A DNA stretch of 54,629 nt from Gammaproteobacteria bacterium (GTDB lineage: Bacteria > Pseudomonadota > Gammaproteobacteria > Arenicellales > Poriferihabitantaceae): positions 1 through 54,629 of the forward strand of contig JAPOUQ010000076.1 in the NCBI GenBank assembly GCA_026708585.1. The letters run 5' to 3'. Below are positions 30,643-39,975 of this stretch, piece after piece (position 1 is the first letter of the stretch; every line of letters begins with the position of its first letter). A model generated the notes under the pieces. That model made no database searches. It was not told where the DNA came from and worked only from the letters and a program-made list of their open reading frames with translations. The position numbers were made by a program, and so were the translations under genes.

Positions 30643-31065
30643 ACTAGGTCAACTTCAGGGACATCTGCTCCTCTTCTTCCATTTGAACTGTCTGCACAGG
30701 CGTAGACAGCTTGAACCGTTCGATCGGATTGTCGAAAATGATCCCGAAAAATCCGAGAGAGGGTTGGTTAGTCGGCTAGGAATTGCTTCATCTTGTACAA
30801 TCAAAATCACTATAAGTGAAAGGAATATCATTCAAAATCATAAAGTTACAATGAAAGCATCACGAAATTCACTTTTTACCGGCATATGAGCCGACACCGA
30901 TCAAGGGCTAAGGGTCATTTCTAATTCTGGTAGTGTTTGGTCAGAACCCATCTAGGTGGAATGTTCTCTAACTTACGATGAAGGAATGGGTGGGAAGGAA
31001 ATGACGCGAAATAATCTTTTCTTCTCCGATCAATACTCTTTCGCTATCTCAGGATACCTGAGTGA
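30643..31065. other. Gene-free stretch after the methyltransferase
   Basis: About 420 bases between convergent genes. A short open minus-strand stretch of 43 codons (30647-30775) with a stop at 30644-30646 looks somewhat protein-like (NPIERFKLSTPVQTV) but has no start codon and no recognised family. A small palindrome CTCAGG-ATA-CCTGAG lies at 31048-31062, just past the end of the exchanger gene, and lacks a T-tract. Confidence 0.5.
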
Positions 31066-32004
31066 TCAGGAAATTCTGTAGGCAATGATTGAGAGATAAG
31101 CAAAATAACAAAACACCATAAAAGCACCTTCAGGACGCGTCATTTTGTTTCCAGTATAGAAAATGGGTAACACGACTAAGGCAGTACAGGTCATAAATGC
31201 AAGATCAACCCAGGAAATATTACCCATCGAAAGTGGGGTAATGAGAGAAGTTAACCCTAGAATTGCAAGAATATTAAATATACTTGAGCCGATTGCGTTA
31301 CCAATTGCTAAATCACCCCGGCCCTTCAGTGATGCTATTAACGTAGAGGCAATCTCGGGAAGTGAAGTGCCGAGTGCGATGAGTGTCAAGCTGATGATGG
31401 CCTCACTGATGCCTATCATGCGGGCCAACTGAACCGCGCCATCAACAAAGAAATCCGCACCATATACTAACATCACCAGACCAATCACTACCAAAAAAAC
31501 AGAGAGCGTAAGAGATCTTGAAGCGGTATTTTTACTGTCTTCTGGCTCTAATTTGTCTGATCTGCCCCAGCGGATACAAAAGGATATGTACGTTATAAGG
31601 GCAAGTACCATCAATGCTCCATATCCACGGGTTAGCATACCGCTAACATACAGCATGATACAAAGAGCCAAGGAACAAATAATCAGAATGGGTGCATCTT
31701 TCTTTAACACCTGGGTTTCGACACGAATGGGAAAAACACAGGCAGCAAGACCTAGTACGAGAGTCAGGTTCGCAATATTTGATCCAACTGCATTGCCAAT
31801 CGCAACATCATCAAGATCCTGTAAAGCTGCACCAATACTAATAAATAGTTCTGGTGCACTGGTCCCGAATGCAACGACTGTCAGGCCGATAACCAGTTGG
31901 GTCATACCGAGCCGGATAGCTAGTGATTCGGCTCCCCTGACTAACAGGTCACCACCGATACATAGCAATAATAAGCCGCTTAGAAGCAGTAAAACGATTA
32001 TCAT
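31066..32004 (-). CDS. Calcium/sodium antiporter, CaCA family (YrbG-like)
   Basis: A 312-residue inner-membrane cation exchanger with about ten helices in two inverted halves. Both alpha-repeats are clear: FGTSAPELFISIGAAL with GNAVGSNIANLTLVLG in the first half, and LGTSLPEIASTLIASL with GNAIGSSIFNILAILG in the second. The acidic residue in each (S/A)PE motif is the ion ligand. Length matches YrbG and its relatives. The exact ion (Ca2+/Na+ or Ca2+/H+) is not decided by sequence. It stands alone on the minus strand, 157 bases from tesA. Confidence 0.92.
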   Translation of the reverse strand: MIIVLLLLSGLLLLCIGGDLLVRGAESLAIRLGMTQLVIGLTVVAFGTSAPELFISIGAALQDLDDVAIGNAVGSNIANLTLVLGLAACVFPIRVETQVLKKDAPILIICSLALCIMLYVSGMLTRGYGALMVLALITYISFCIRWGRSDKLEPEDSKNTASRSLTLSVFLVVIGLVMLVYGADFFVDGAVQLARMIGISEAIISLTLIALGTSLPEIASTLIASLKGRGDLAIGNAIGSSIFNILAILGLTSLITPLSMGNISWVDLAFMTCTALVVLPIFYTGNKMTRPEGAFMVFCYFAYLSIIAYRIS

Positions 32005-32161
32005 GAATGGGTAAGATTTGAATTGGAGGACTATTCCTTGTGCATGCTGTGAATTCCAGTTTCTTGACGCAATATAATCACATAATTAAACGGTGGCATA
32101 ATGCAGTTGATACAACATAGTAACATCATAGCGAAGTGAGGATAAAGAGATCTATTGACAA

Positions 32162-32791
32162 CTAATTGAAGGAGGAAGAAGTTTCAGCAGGAAAATATGT
32201 AGCCAATGATGGCCAAATATGTTCCAATAGCAGAATCTGTGCATTCGCTGTCGGATGTATCCCATCATCTTGCATCAGATCAAAATCTAGTGCAACCGGT
32301 TCCAAAAAAAATGGTACAAAACCCACTTGGTATTTTTCAGCTAGTTGTTCAAACACACTGTAAAATGATTGAGTATAGGTTTTGCCATAATTCGGTGGGA
32401 TTTTCATGCCAAGTAACAAAACCTGTGCATTCGCCTCAAAGGAATAATGGATCATTGACTCCAAATTGTCGTAGATATCATGGGTATTCAGACCTTGCAA
32501 TCCATCATTGGAGCCTAAACCAATAACCACTAAATCAGGTTGATGTATGGATAGCATATCACGAATACGCTCCTTACCTCCCTGTGTGATTTCACCTGCA
32601 ATACTGCCATTGATAATTTGAATATCTGAATCCTTAACACGATCGGACAGCAGATTTGTCCAGGCCTGATCTTTGGGCATACCATATCCTGAACTCAGAC
32701 TGTCTCCCCAAATAAGAACAGTAAAATTGTCGGAAAATGCAGGGGTTGAAATCAGGTAAAACCCGAAGATAAATGTCACAAGAATTTTCAT
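32162..32791 (-). CDS. tesA: SGNH-family arylesterase / lysophospholipase (TesA-like)
   Basis: A 209-residue secreted hydrolase. Residues 1-20 form a signal peptide ending FYLISTPAFS, so the enzyme acts in the periplasm. The SGNH blocks are complete: GDSLSSGYGM with catalytic S31, G66 in block II, GLGSNDGL with N95, and DGIHP with D176 and H179. Family members cleave thioesters, lysophospholipids and aryl esters. It is divergent from ybbA-ybbP with only 34 bases between start codons, the same arrangement as in E. coli, which supports the assignment. Confidence 0.92.
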   Translation of the reverse strand: MKILVTFIFGFYLISTPAFSDNFTVLIWGDSLSSGYGMPKDQAWTNLLSDRVKDSDIQIINGSIAGEITQGGKERIRDMLSIHQPDLVVIGLGSNDGLQGLNTHDIYDNLESMIHYSFEANAQVLLLGMKIPPNYGKTYTQSFYSVFEQLAEKYQVGFVPFFLEPVALDFDLMQDDGIHPTANAQILLLEHIWPSLATYFPAETSSSFN

Positions 32792-32825
32792 GAATTACAA
32801 TTACTGAGTATGCTGTTATCTTGAT

Positions 32826-33518
32826 ATGAACGAGAATTCCAAAGCGAAAGAAAATAGTGTGCTACAAGCGAGTCAAGTATTCAAGTCTATTGAACATGCT
32901 GGTTCTAATTTGGATATCTTGTATGATATTTCAATGGATATCTCAGCCGGTAGTACGGTTTCGATGACTGGCCCATCTGGTTCAGGGAAAACGACCTTGC
33001 TTGGCATTCTGGCAGGGCTTGATCTTCCTAGTTCTGGATCCATCACGCTTTTGGGTCAGGCTATTAGTACCATGGACGAGGATGAAAGGGCAAAATTGCG
33101 TAATGGACGAGTCGGTTTTGTGTTTCAGTCATTTCACTTGTTGCCAAATTTGACAGCACTTGAAAATATTTCGTTGGCTCTTGAAGTTATTTCTGGCAGT
33201 CAGAATATCAAAGAGCAATCTGTTCAATCTTTGGAGTCTGTTGGCCTATCAAATCGAGCTTCACACTTGCCCTCTCAGTTAAGCGGTGGAGAGCAACAAC
33301 GCGTGGCTCTTGCTCGGTCAATGGTTGTTAATCCGGCGATTTTATTTGCCGATGAGCCGACCGGAAATCTTGATTATCAGACCAGCATGCAGATTGTTGA
33401 TTTGATGTTCTCACTGGTTGAGCAAAGGGGATCAACATTAATTCTGGCTACGCACGACCATCAACTTGCAGGACGTTGCGATGTGGAGTATCGGATTGAA
33501 GCTGGGCACTTGGTTTAG
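32826..33518 (+). CDS. ybbA: ABC transporter ATP-binding protein (YbbA)
   Basis: A 230-residue ATPase of the LolD/MacB class. Walker A is GPSGSGKT (49-56), the Q-loop is in FVFQSFHLLP, the signature is LSGGEQQRVALARS, and Walker B leads into DEPTGNLD. It pairs with the FtsX-like permease that starts 10 bases downstream. Such pairs are mechanotransmission-type ABC systems rather than classic importers. The substrate of YbbAP is not established from sequence; the link to the adjacent tesA is conserved across gammaproteobacteria. Confidence 0.93.
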   Translation: MNENSKAKENSVLQASQVFKSIEHAGSNLDILYDISMDISAGSTVSMTGPSGSGKTTLLGILAGLDLPSSGSITLLGQAISTMDEDERAKLRNGRVGFVFQSFHLLPNLTALENISLALEVISGSQNIKEQSVQSLESVGLSNRASHLPSQLSGGEQQRVALARSMVVNPAILFADEPTGNLDYQTSMQIVDLMFSLVEQRGSTLILATHDHQLAGRCDVEYRIEAGHLV

Positions 33519-33528
33519 TCAGATCGAC

Positions 33529-35988
33529 ATGGGTTTCGCGCGTAGTCTGCGCCTCAGCGAATTTCGGTTGCTTTTGTTAGCTTGCCTATTTGTTGTGATT
33601 GCCTTGTCTGTGGTTGGGGCTCTTGGAAGTCGCATCGAACAAGCCATGCAGCTTCGTACTAGTGCCATTATGGGAGCCGATGCAATTCTTTCGTCTTCCC
33701 GCCCGTTGAGCCAGATATATTGGGAGGTGGCAGAAGATCTTGGATTGAAGACAGCTGATTCGATCAGTTTCATGAGTATGCTAACCAATGATCAGGAAAG
33801 TCGTCTAGTGAATGTCAGGGCTGTTTCCGAGAACTATCCCCTGCGTGGTGAAATCCTGATTAAAAGCGATACCAGTCCAGAAGGCTTTGTCGAATATAAG
33901 AGTTCTCCTGATCAGGGAACCGTTTGGGCGGCTACACAAGCGGTGGTTGATCTCGGCCTGAATGAACTAGAAAAACTACAAATTGGTGACATGCAGGCAG
34001 ATTTCATCGGAGAGATTATGCTGGATCCAGAGGGAGGGGCTGACCGTATCCGTTTCGCACCCAGAGTTATCATAAATATAAGTGATTTAGAGAGTACCGG
34101 ATTACTGACTCCTGCGAGCAGAGCGCGTTATCGATTGTTGGTTGCTGGAGATCGGGAAGCCATAGAAGTATTTTATGAATCAGTCAGCCCTGAACTCGAA
34201 TCTTATGAAGAGATAGTGGTTGCTGATATTCAAAGGGATGAAGTAAATTCAACGGTAGGAAGGATCATCTCCTACATTCGCCTAGCGGTTCTATTATCGG
34301 TAATTCTGTCGATTGTTGCTATGGCTCTGGCTGCACAGGGTCTGTGGCGTCGGCAGATTGTGGAAATGGCTTTGCTTCGGTGTCTCGGTCAGCAGAATAA
34401 GAAAACCATGTTACGTCTTGGATTCAGGTACCTAACGATGGGAATACCGGTATGTATGCTCGGTGCATTGATTGGTTTCGCAATTCAGGATGTGGTCGGT
34501 CGTATTGTGCAACAACAGGTTATCATGAGATTGCCTGAACCATCTTTCTGGTCTTTGGCCGGTGCGGGGATCATTACCCTGATTGCCCTTTTTGTGGTCA
34601 CTTTGCCGACCCTCAGGGCGGTACAGCAAGTTCCTTCGGTAATCTTACTTCGTACATCCAGCAGTCCTCCGATGACCCAACAGCAATCCTCCTTCAGTAT
34701 ATTGATACTGATTGTAGCTCTGACGATATTTCTAGCTGGAGATATCATGCTGGCACTGACTGTCCTGCCCGGTTTGCTACTTGCGGCACTTTTGTTCTGG
34801 GGGGTGACTCGGCTTCTGATCTATGTAGTTGGAAGAATAGTTGGAATTCGGTCTTTACCCTATTTTGTTGCCTTGAAAGAAGTTTGTAGCAACGGTGCAC
34901 GTAGTGCATGGATTGTCAGCACCTTTGGATCGATTGTTTTTGCCTTGGTACTCTTGGCTGTGTTTCGATACGACATTTTCGAATCATGGGGTCAGACCCT
35001 TCCGGATGATTCACCCAATGTATTTGCTATCAACATCAAACAATCCAATCTCGAGCCACTCGGTGAATTTATTAATGGACAGAATGTAACTAGATCGGAT
35101 ATATATTCGATTATACGGACGCGGATCGTAGAGATTAATGGTCGTCCAATTTCCGAATACAACTTTACCGGCGAAGCAAAAGATCGCGTGAGTCATGTCT
35201 TTAACCTGACCGAGACAGCGGATCTGCCACAGGACAACGAGGTGGTTCAGGGACAGTGGTTTCAGGGTAATGCAAGTGGCTTGTCGGTTGAGGACGAAAC
35301 AGCAAGTGAATTGGGACTAGAGCTCGGCGATACCCTCACTCTTGATACAGCGGGAATCAGACATACCGCACCGATTCTAAACCTACGCGAGGTTGTATGG
35401 GAGAACATGCGACCCAACTTTTTTATCATTGCCACTCCAGGATTGCTTGAAGATGCGCCGGTAAGCCACATGCTGGCGGTGCATGTTGATGACGACATCA
35501 ACCGGTTTATCAACCAAATGAGCCGTGAATTTCCAAATATTTCTGCAATCAATGTGAGTATCTTACTACAGAGATTTCAGGAGATTGTTAATCAGGGAAG
35601 TATGGCGATCAGTACACTATTCGTGTTTACCTTGCTTGCTGCAGGTCTGGTGTTTTTTGGTATTTTGCAAGGCCAGAAAATCACTCGCCAATTGCAGATC
35701 GCACTCTTGAAATCCATGGGGGCAAGTCGCTCATTTATCCGCAAGGCCGTGATTAGCGAATTTGCTCTACTTGGAATCTTCTCGGGTTTGCTGGGTAGTG
35801 CGATGGCTTTATTGACTGGTACGCTTATGGCGGATCAAATTTTTGATATGGAACTCACGGTTTCGTGGTCTTGGATGGCAATCAGTATCGCGGTTGGCAT
35901 TGTGCTGGTTTCGATCGCAGGATACCTGAGTATCCGAGGGTTGCTAGGTGTTGTACCAGTTCGATTACTAGCAAACAACAGAGGGTGA
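33529..35988 (+). CDS. ybbP: FtsX-like ABC transporter permease (YbbP)
   Basis: An 819-residue membrane protein starting at the ATG at 33529, 10 bases after ybbA; earlier in-frame starts lie inside ybbA. An N-terminal helix (LLLLACLFVVIALSVVGAL) is followed by a large periplasmic domain, then FtsX-like four-helix units in the middle and at the C-terminus. A further pair of central hydrophobic segments makes up the roughly ten-helix topology of the YbbP/type-VII family. The conserved EMALLRCLGQ and QIALLKSMGAS segments match the FtsX coupling region that contacts the ATPase. Length is close to the roughly 800 residues of E. coli YbbP. Confidence 0.92.
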   Translation: MGFARSLRLSEFRLLLLACLFVVIALSVVGALGSRIEQAMQLRTSAIMGADAILSSSRPLSQIYWEVAEDLGLKTADSISFMSMLTNDQESRLVNVRAVSENYPLRGEILIKSDTSPEGFVEYKSSPDQGTVWAATQAVVDLGLNELEKLQIGDMQADFIGEIMLDPEGGADRIRFAPRVIINISDLESTGLLTPASRARYRLLVAGDREAIEVFYESVSPELESYEEIVVADIQRDEVNSTVGRIISYIRLAVLLSVILSIVAMALAAQGLWRRQIVEMALLRCLGQQNKKTMLRLGFRYLTMGIPVCMLGALIGFAIQDVVGRIVQQQVIMRLPEPSFWSLAGAGIITLIALFVVTLPTLRAVQQVPSVILLRTSSSPPMTQQQSSFSILILIVALTIFLAGDIMLALTVLPGLLLAALLFWGVTRLLIYVVGRIVGIRSLPYFVALKEVCSNGARSAWIVSTFGSIVFALVLLAVFRYDIFESWGQTLPDDSPNVFAINIKQSNLEPLGEFINGQNVTRSDIYSIIRTRIVEINGRPISEYNFTGEAKDRVSHVFNLTETADLPQDNEVVQGQWFQGNASGLSVEDETASELGLELGDTLTLDTAGIRHTAPILNLREVVWENMRPNFFIIATPGLLEDAPVSHMLAVHVDDDINRFINQMSREFPNISAINVSILLQRFQEIVNQGSMAISTLFVFTLLAAGLVFFGILQGQKITRQLQIALLKSMGASRSFIRKAVISEFALLGIFSGLLGSAMALLTGTLMADQIFDMELTVSWSWMAISIAVGIVLVSIAGYLSIRGLLGVVPVRLLANNRG

Positions 35989-36039
35989 CTGGGACAGGCT
36001 TTTTTGATTGAGGCCTGAATAATCTAGCCGATCCTGAGC

Positions 36040-36891
36040 CTACTGAGGTGTCATGCCGCGCAGTCGTTCCGATCGTCTTCGGAGTAACTCTAGTGCGGTC
36101 AGAAGGGCGATTGATACGCATACAAGCAGGGTCGCTACTGCGAGAATTGTTGGGCTAATTTGTTCGCGAATGCCCGAAAACATCTGCCATGGTATAGTGC
36201 GTTGTTCATAACTACCGACGAAAAGCACGACAACGACTTCGTCAAACGAGGTTATAAAAGCAAACAAGGCACCAGAAATTACGCCGGGAAGGATCAAGGG
36301 TACGATGATTCGGAAAAAAGTAGTGGTTGGGTTGGCACCCAAGTTTGCCGCAGAGCGGACCAATACCTGGTCAAATCCGCTTAGGGTTGCCGTGACGGTA
36401 ATTACGACAAACGGTGTTCCAAGTGCAGTATGAGCCAGTATGACTCCAAGAAAGGTACCTTGTAGTCCAATCTGAGAGTAGAAGAAGTACATGCCAGCAG
36501 CTGAGATGATTAAGGGAACGATCATCGGTGAGATCAACAGTCCCATAATAGTCGACTTGAACGGCAGGTCTGAACGACTGAGTCCTAAAGCGGCCACGGT
36601 GCCAAGAAATGTGGCGAGAATGGTCGAGAAAAAGGCAATAATTACGCTATTCTTGACAGCACCCTGCCAGTTTGCATTGGTGAAGAAGTCGTTATACCAT
36701 CTCAAGGAATAGCCAGCGGGATCAAGTCGTAGCATTTCCTCCGTGAAGGTGAAAAAGGGTACCGAGTTGAAAGACAACGGGATGATGACAAGGATTGGCG
36801 CAATCAAAAAGAAAAACACCAAACCGCAAAAAATGCGATAGGCATAAAACCAGATTCGTTCACCAGTCGTTGTATACGCAGGTAGAGCCAT
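36040..36891 (-). CDS. potC: ABC transporter permease, spermidine/putrescine type (PotC-like)
   Basis: A 283-residue inner-membrane permease with six helices. The cytoplasmic coupling loop RSAANLGANPTTTFFRIIVPLILPG contains the EAA-type motif that docks on the ATPase. It lies 2 bases after the PotB-like permease gene and is the last gene of the potDBC set. The symbol reflects family membership; the transported substrate could be a polyamine or another cationic or amino-acid-like amine. Confidence 0.85.
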   Translation of the reverse strand: MALPAYTTTGERIWFYAYRIFCGLVFFFLIAPILVIIPLSFNSVPFFTFTEEMLRLDPAGYSLRWYNDFFTNANWQGAVKNSVIIAFFSTILATFLGTVAALGLSRSDLPFKSTIMGLLISPMIVPLIISAAGMYFFYSQIGLQGTFLGVILAHTALGTPFVVITVTATLSGFDQVLVRSAANLGANPTTTFFRIIVPLILPGVISGALFAFITSFDEVVVVLFVGSYEQRTIPWQMFSGIREQISPTILAVATLLVCVSIALLTALELLRRRSERLRGMTPQ

Positions 36892-36893
36892 AT

Positions 36894-38159
36894 CTATGAA
36901 AATTTCATGTTGTCAATACCGACTACCCTATCATATAGATAGTACAGCATGAGCACAAGAATCAGTAATAGCACTCCTAATGAAGCGGCTAAGCCCCAAT
37001 TCAAGGAAGAGGACATGTGGTAGGCAATGAAGTTGCTAATCAAAGTGCCATCTGTTCCCCCTACAAGGGCAGGAGTAATGTAATATCCGATCGAGATAAT
37101 GAAGACTAGAATAGACCCCGCACCGATGCCCGATACAGTATTAGGAAAATACACTCTGATAAAGGCGACAGTTGGGGTTGCTCCTAGGTTCTTGGCAGCC
37201 CGCATGTAACTTGGTGGTATAGTTTTCATGACGCTGTAAAGAGGAAGCACCATGAATGGTAGCAGTATGTGGGTCATCGCCACGACCGTACCCATTGCAT
37301 TATGGATCATAGCAAGTCTACCATCGTCGGTTATCAAACCGAGGCCAACTAGCAAATCGTTTATTACGCCTTCTTGCTGCAAAAGGGCAATCCAAGATGT
37401 TGTTCTGACCAACAGAGAGGTCCAGAATGGTAGTAGTACCAGAATCATCAGTAGATTACTAATGCGCAGAGGAAGGGTAGAGAGCAGATAGGCAATTGGA
37501 TAAGCCAAAGTCAGGCACAGTAGGGTAATTAGTGCGCTCAGCGAAAGGGTTCTCCAGAATAGCTTGAGATAGATTCGGCTGTCTTTGTCCTTAAAGTTTA
37601 CGTTGCCTTCCGGCGAATACTCTAAGTCAAGAGCAGAAAAATAATACGACATCGTGAAGGCACCAGCTTCTCGTTTGATCAGACGCCAGGTATCGATCTC
37701 GCCCCATCGTTTGTCGCGTTCAATGAAGGCCTCTTTGTAGGGAGATTCGAAGTTTTTTGCCCTTCTTGCCGTTTTTCGAAAAAGACTAGCAAAGCCGGGT
37801 ACTTCATAGTTCAGACGACGCCCCACACGCAGAATCGTTCTTTCAGAATGCCCCTTTTCAAAATCCAGCTTCGCTGCGGCAAACACTTCTTCAGGTGGTA
37901 GTTCGCCGGAACGATCATCCCAATTTACAAGCTCTCGGGTGGTATGCTCCAAGACATCTGGAACCAGATGATTTTCAACGCTACGTAACAGCATGTCGAA
38001 AATCGGAACGAAAAAGGTGAGGAGAATAAAGGCAAACAGAGGTAAAACCAGCATCATTCCTCTAATTTTGCTTCTCCTTTGGGCCTTTGCAAGGCTGATC
38101 TTGAGCGGAATTCCGTCCGCCGTTTTGACAATATCAGTCGTAGCTACGTTCTCAACCAT
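36894..38159 (-). CDS. potB: ABC transporter permease, spermidine/putrescine type (PotB-like)
   Basis: A 421-residue permease, longer than the roughly 280 residues of typical PotB. The first helix (about 35-58) is followed by a charged insertion of about 135 residues (61-195) before the remaining helices. This insertion should lie on the periplasmic side. The coupling loop RAAKNLGATPTVAFIRVYFPNTVSG is intact. Similar long PotB proteins occur in other proteobacterial opine/polyamine-type transporters. The gene follows the binding-protein gene after an intercistronic terminator-like hairpin. Confidence 0.85.
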   Translation of the reverse strand: MVENVATTDIVKTADGIPLKISLAKAQRRSKIRGMMLVLPLFAFILLTFFVPIFDMLLRSVENHLVPDVLEHTTRELVNWDDRSGELPPEEVFAAAKLDFEKGHSERTILRVGRRLNYEVPGFASLFRKTARRAKNFESPYKEAFIERDKRWGEIDTWRLIKREAGAFTMSYYFSALDLEYSPEGNVNFKDKDSRIYLKLFWRTLSLSALITLLCLTLAYPIAYLLSTLPLRISNLLMILVLLPFWTSLLVRTTSWIALLQQEGVINDLLVGLGLITDDGRLAMIHNAMGTVVAMTHILLPFMVLPLYSVMKTIPPSYMRAAKNLGATPTVAFIRVYFPNTVSGIGAGSILVFIISIGYYITPALVGGTDGTLISNFIAYHMSSSLNWGLAASLGVLLLILVLMLYYLYDRVVGIDNMKFS

Positions 38160-38202
38160 CGGAACTAATTTACGTATATTGGATATATTGGGTCAATAGC
38201 AC

Positions 38203-38238
38203 GAAAAAAAGCGGAGAAGCAAATCTTGCCTCCCCGCT
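38203..38238 (-). terminator. Intercistronic rho-independent terminator between potD and potB
   Basis: On the minus strand the RNA reads AGCGGGGAGGCAA, loop GAU, UUGCUUCUCCGCU and then seven U. The 13-base-pair stem has only two non-Watson-Crick positions, both G-U. It stands 28 bases after the binding-protein stop and before the permease genes. Such a partial terminator would let the binding protein be made in excess over the permeases. Confidence 0.8.
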
Positions 38239-38265
38239 CTTTACATCATTGTTCGTCCAACTTCA

Positions 38266-39366
38266 TTATTGAGCCAGCCAAGCATTGAAACGCTCAGTCA
38301 GATCATCTTGGTTGTCAGCCCACCACTCATAATTGTAGAGTAGTGTGTTTTTCGCATTTGCTGGTGCTGTCGGCATATGTGGTGCCATATCAATTCCCAA
38401 GGTTGCATGCTTTCCAACTAAGGGAGCGGAGGATTTGCGTGCCGGTCCATACGAGATATACTTAGCTTGGTCAGCCAGTCGTTGCGTATCTGTGGCAAAA
38501 TTCAGATATTCCATAACGAGATCTCTATGCGGGCCGCCCACGGGAACGATCCATCCATCCAGATCGAAAACTTGCCAGTCCCACATCATGGCGATTGGTT
38601 GTTTTTCCTCTTCTATCACAGAAAACAGGCGTCCGTTGTAGGTCGATCCCATCACAACTTCGCCATCGGCAAGTAACTGTGGCGTTTGAGCACCTTTTTC
38701 CCACCAGACGACTTCATCCTTAATGGTATCAAGCTTGGCGAATGCCCGATCAACACCTTCCTCGGTGTCCAGTACATCATAGACATCGTCAGGGTTCACT
38801 CCGTCTGCAATCAGAGCCCACTCAAGATTGACAATTGGTTTTTTTTCAAGAGCGCGCTTGCCGGGGATTTTTTCAAGATTAAAGACATCATTGATGCTTG
38901 TCGGAGGCTCCTTGACTAGGTCCGTGCGGTAGCCAAACGTTGTTGAATAGACAATATTCGGAATAAAGCACTCAGAAACGATGAGATCACCGAAATCCTT
39001 TGAAGCCGGCGTTCCATCAGGAGCAGGGGCCAAAACGGCATCATGATCGATTGGTTCAGCCAGTCCCTCCTCGCAAAGCTGAATTGCTTGAGATGCAATG
39101 GCATCGACAAGTCCCCATGTGACGTTTTTGGCCTCACTCATCGCTCGGATCTTTGAAACGGCTTCGGCGGAGGAATCATCATTGATGATGTTGACGTTTG
39201 GATTCATGGCCATGAACGGCTCATGGTAAGCTTTTTGCTGACTTGCAGTATACGCACCTCCCCAGGAGACAATAACCAAGTCCACTTCCTGAGCGTTGGC
39301 TACACCCATAATACCCAACATTATCGCTGAGCCGAGTGCTAGCGTTTTTTGTCTAATTTTTTTCAT
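38266..39366 (-). CDS. potD: Periplasmic spermidine/putrescine-type substrate-binding protein
   Basis: A 366-residue secreted binding protein. Residues 1-25 form a signal peptide ending GVANAQE. The mature start DLVIVSWGGAYTASQQKAYHEPF is typical of the PotD/PotF class. A strong ribosome binding site (AGAGGT) lies 4 bases before the ATG. It delivers its ligand to the PotBC permease, with PotA as ATPase. The long family also includes binders of opines and other amines, so polyamine is the class, not a proven ligand. It is followed by a terminator hairpin before potB. Confidence 0.88.
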   Translation of the reverse strand: MKKIRQKTLALGSAIMLGIMGVANAQEVDLVIVSWGGAYTASQQKAYHEPFMAMNPNVNIINDDSSAEAVSKIRAMSEAKNVTWGLVDAIASQAIQLCEEGLAEPIDHDAVLAPAPDGTPASKDFGDLIVSECFIPNIVYSTTFGYRTDLVKEPPTSINDVFNLEKIPGKRALEKKPIVNLEWALIADGVNPDDVYDVLDTEEGVDRAFAKLDTIKDEVVWWEKGAQTPQLLADGEVVMGSTYNGRLFSVIEEEKQPIAMMWDWQVFDLDGWIVPVGGPHRDLVMEYLNFATDTQRLADQAKYISYGPARKSSAPLVGKHATLGIDMAPHMPTAPANAKNTLLYNYEWWADNQDDLTERFNAWLAQ

Positions 39367-39975
39367 TATTACCTCTTGATATTAAATTTGATTCGTTGTT
39401 TACATTGTACTGATACAGCCAGTTCCTGAATGAAAAAAGAGTCGGGGGTCGAAAGCCGAAGTGCTGTATTTCTAATTCACCTATAACTGATATCAATACT
39501 GGAATATTTTATACAACTTTTGATTATTCAAACTAACTGTATACGTAAATAATAGCATTGGATCTACTGAATCGTAAGCGAAATGCCAACGATATTCAAT
39601 GAAAACAACCTAAGAAACAAAGTTTATGCCTGTTTAAAAATCAATCTGTGCGCAAAGAAAAACTTGCAATAATGGCGAATAAGTGAAGCGAGTAGGGTTT
39701 CATTCAATCGGTTTTTATCTTCTCAAGGAAATTATTCGACCATATTTTCAGATATATGTTAATACATTCTAAAATAAAATGATAGGAATTGATCACAAAG
39801 ACATATCCATTATGGGTTTTAATTCTCATCTAATTTTTCCATTGAGTGATTCGATAGACCCCTCAAAAATCACGCTATACGAGGTATCAAGGGTGCTTTC
39901 TGGTTTTCCATTTCAGGATTAGGGCAATAGCAATATGGCAAATGTTGGCTTCACTTATGTTAATATGATCGCATT
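39367..39975. other. AT-rich gene-free stretch between potD and the secreted-protein gene
   Basis: About 610 bases of AT-rich sequence between divergent genes. No coding frame, RNA gene or clear repeat is supported. The region should contain the promoters of potD and of the plus-strand gene at 39976. Confidence 0.6.

Noticed and set aside
30647..30775. A 43-codon minus-strand open stretch after the methyltransferase containing NPIERFKLSTPVQTV
   Set aside because: It looks mildly protein-like but has no start codon, begins right after a stop and matches no family I recognise; chance cannot be excluded.
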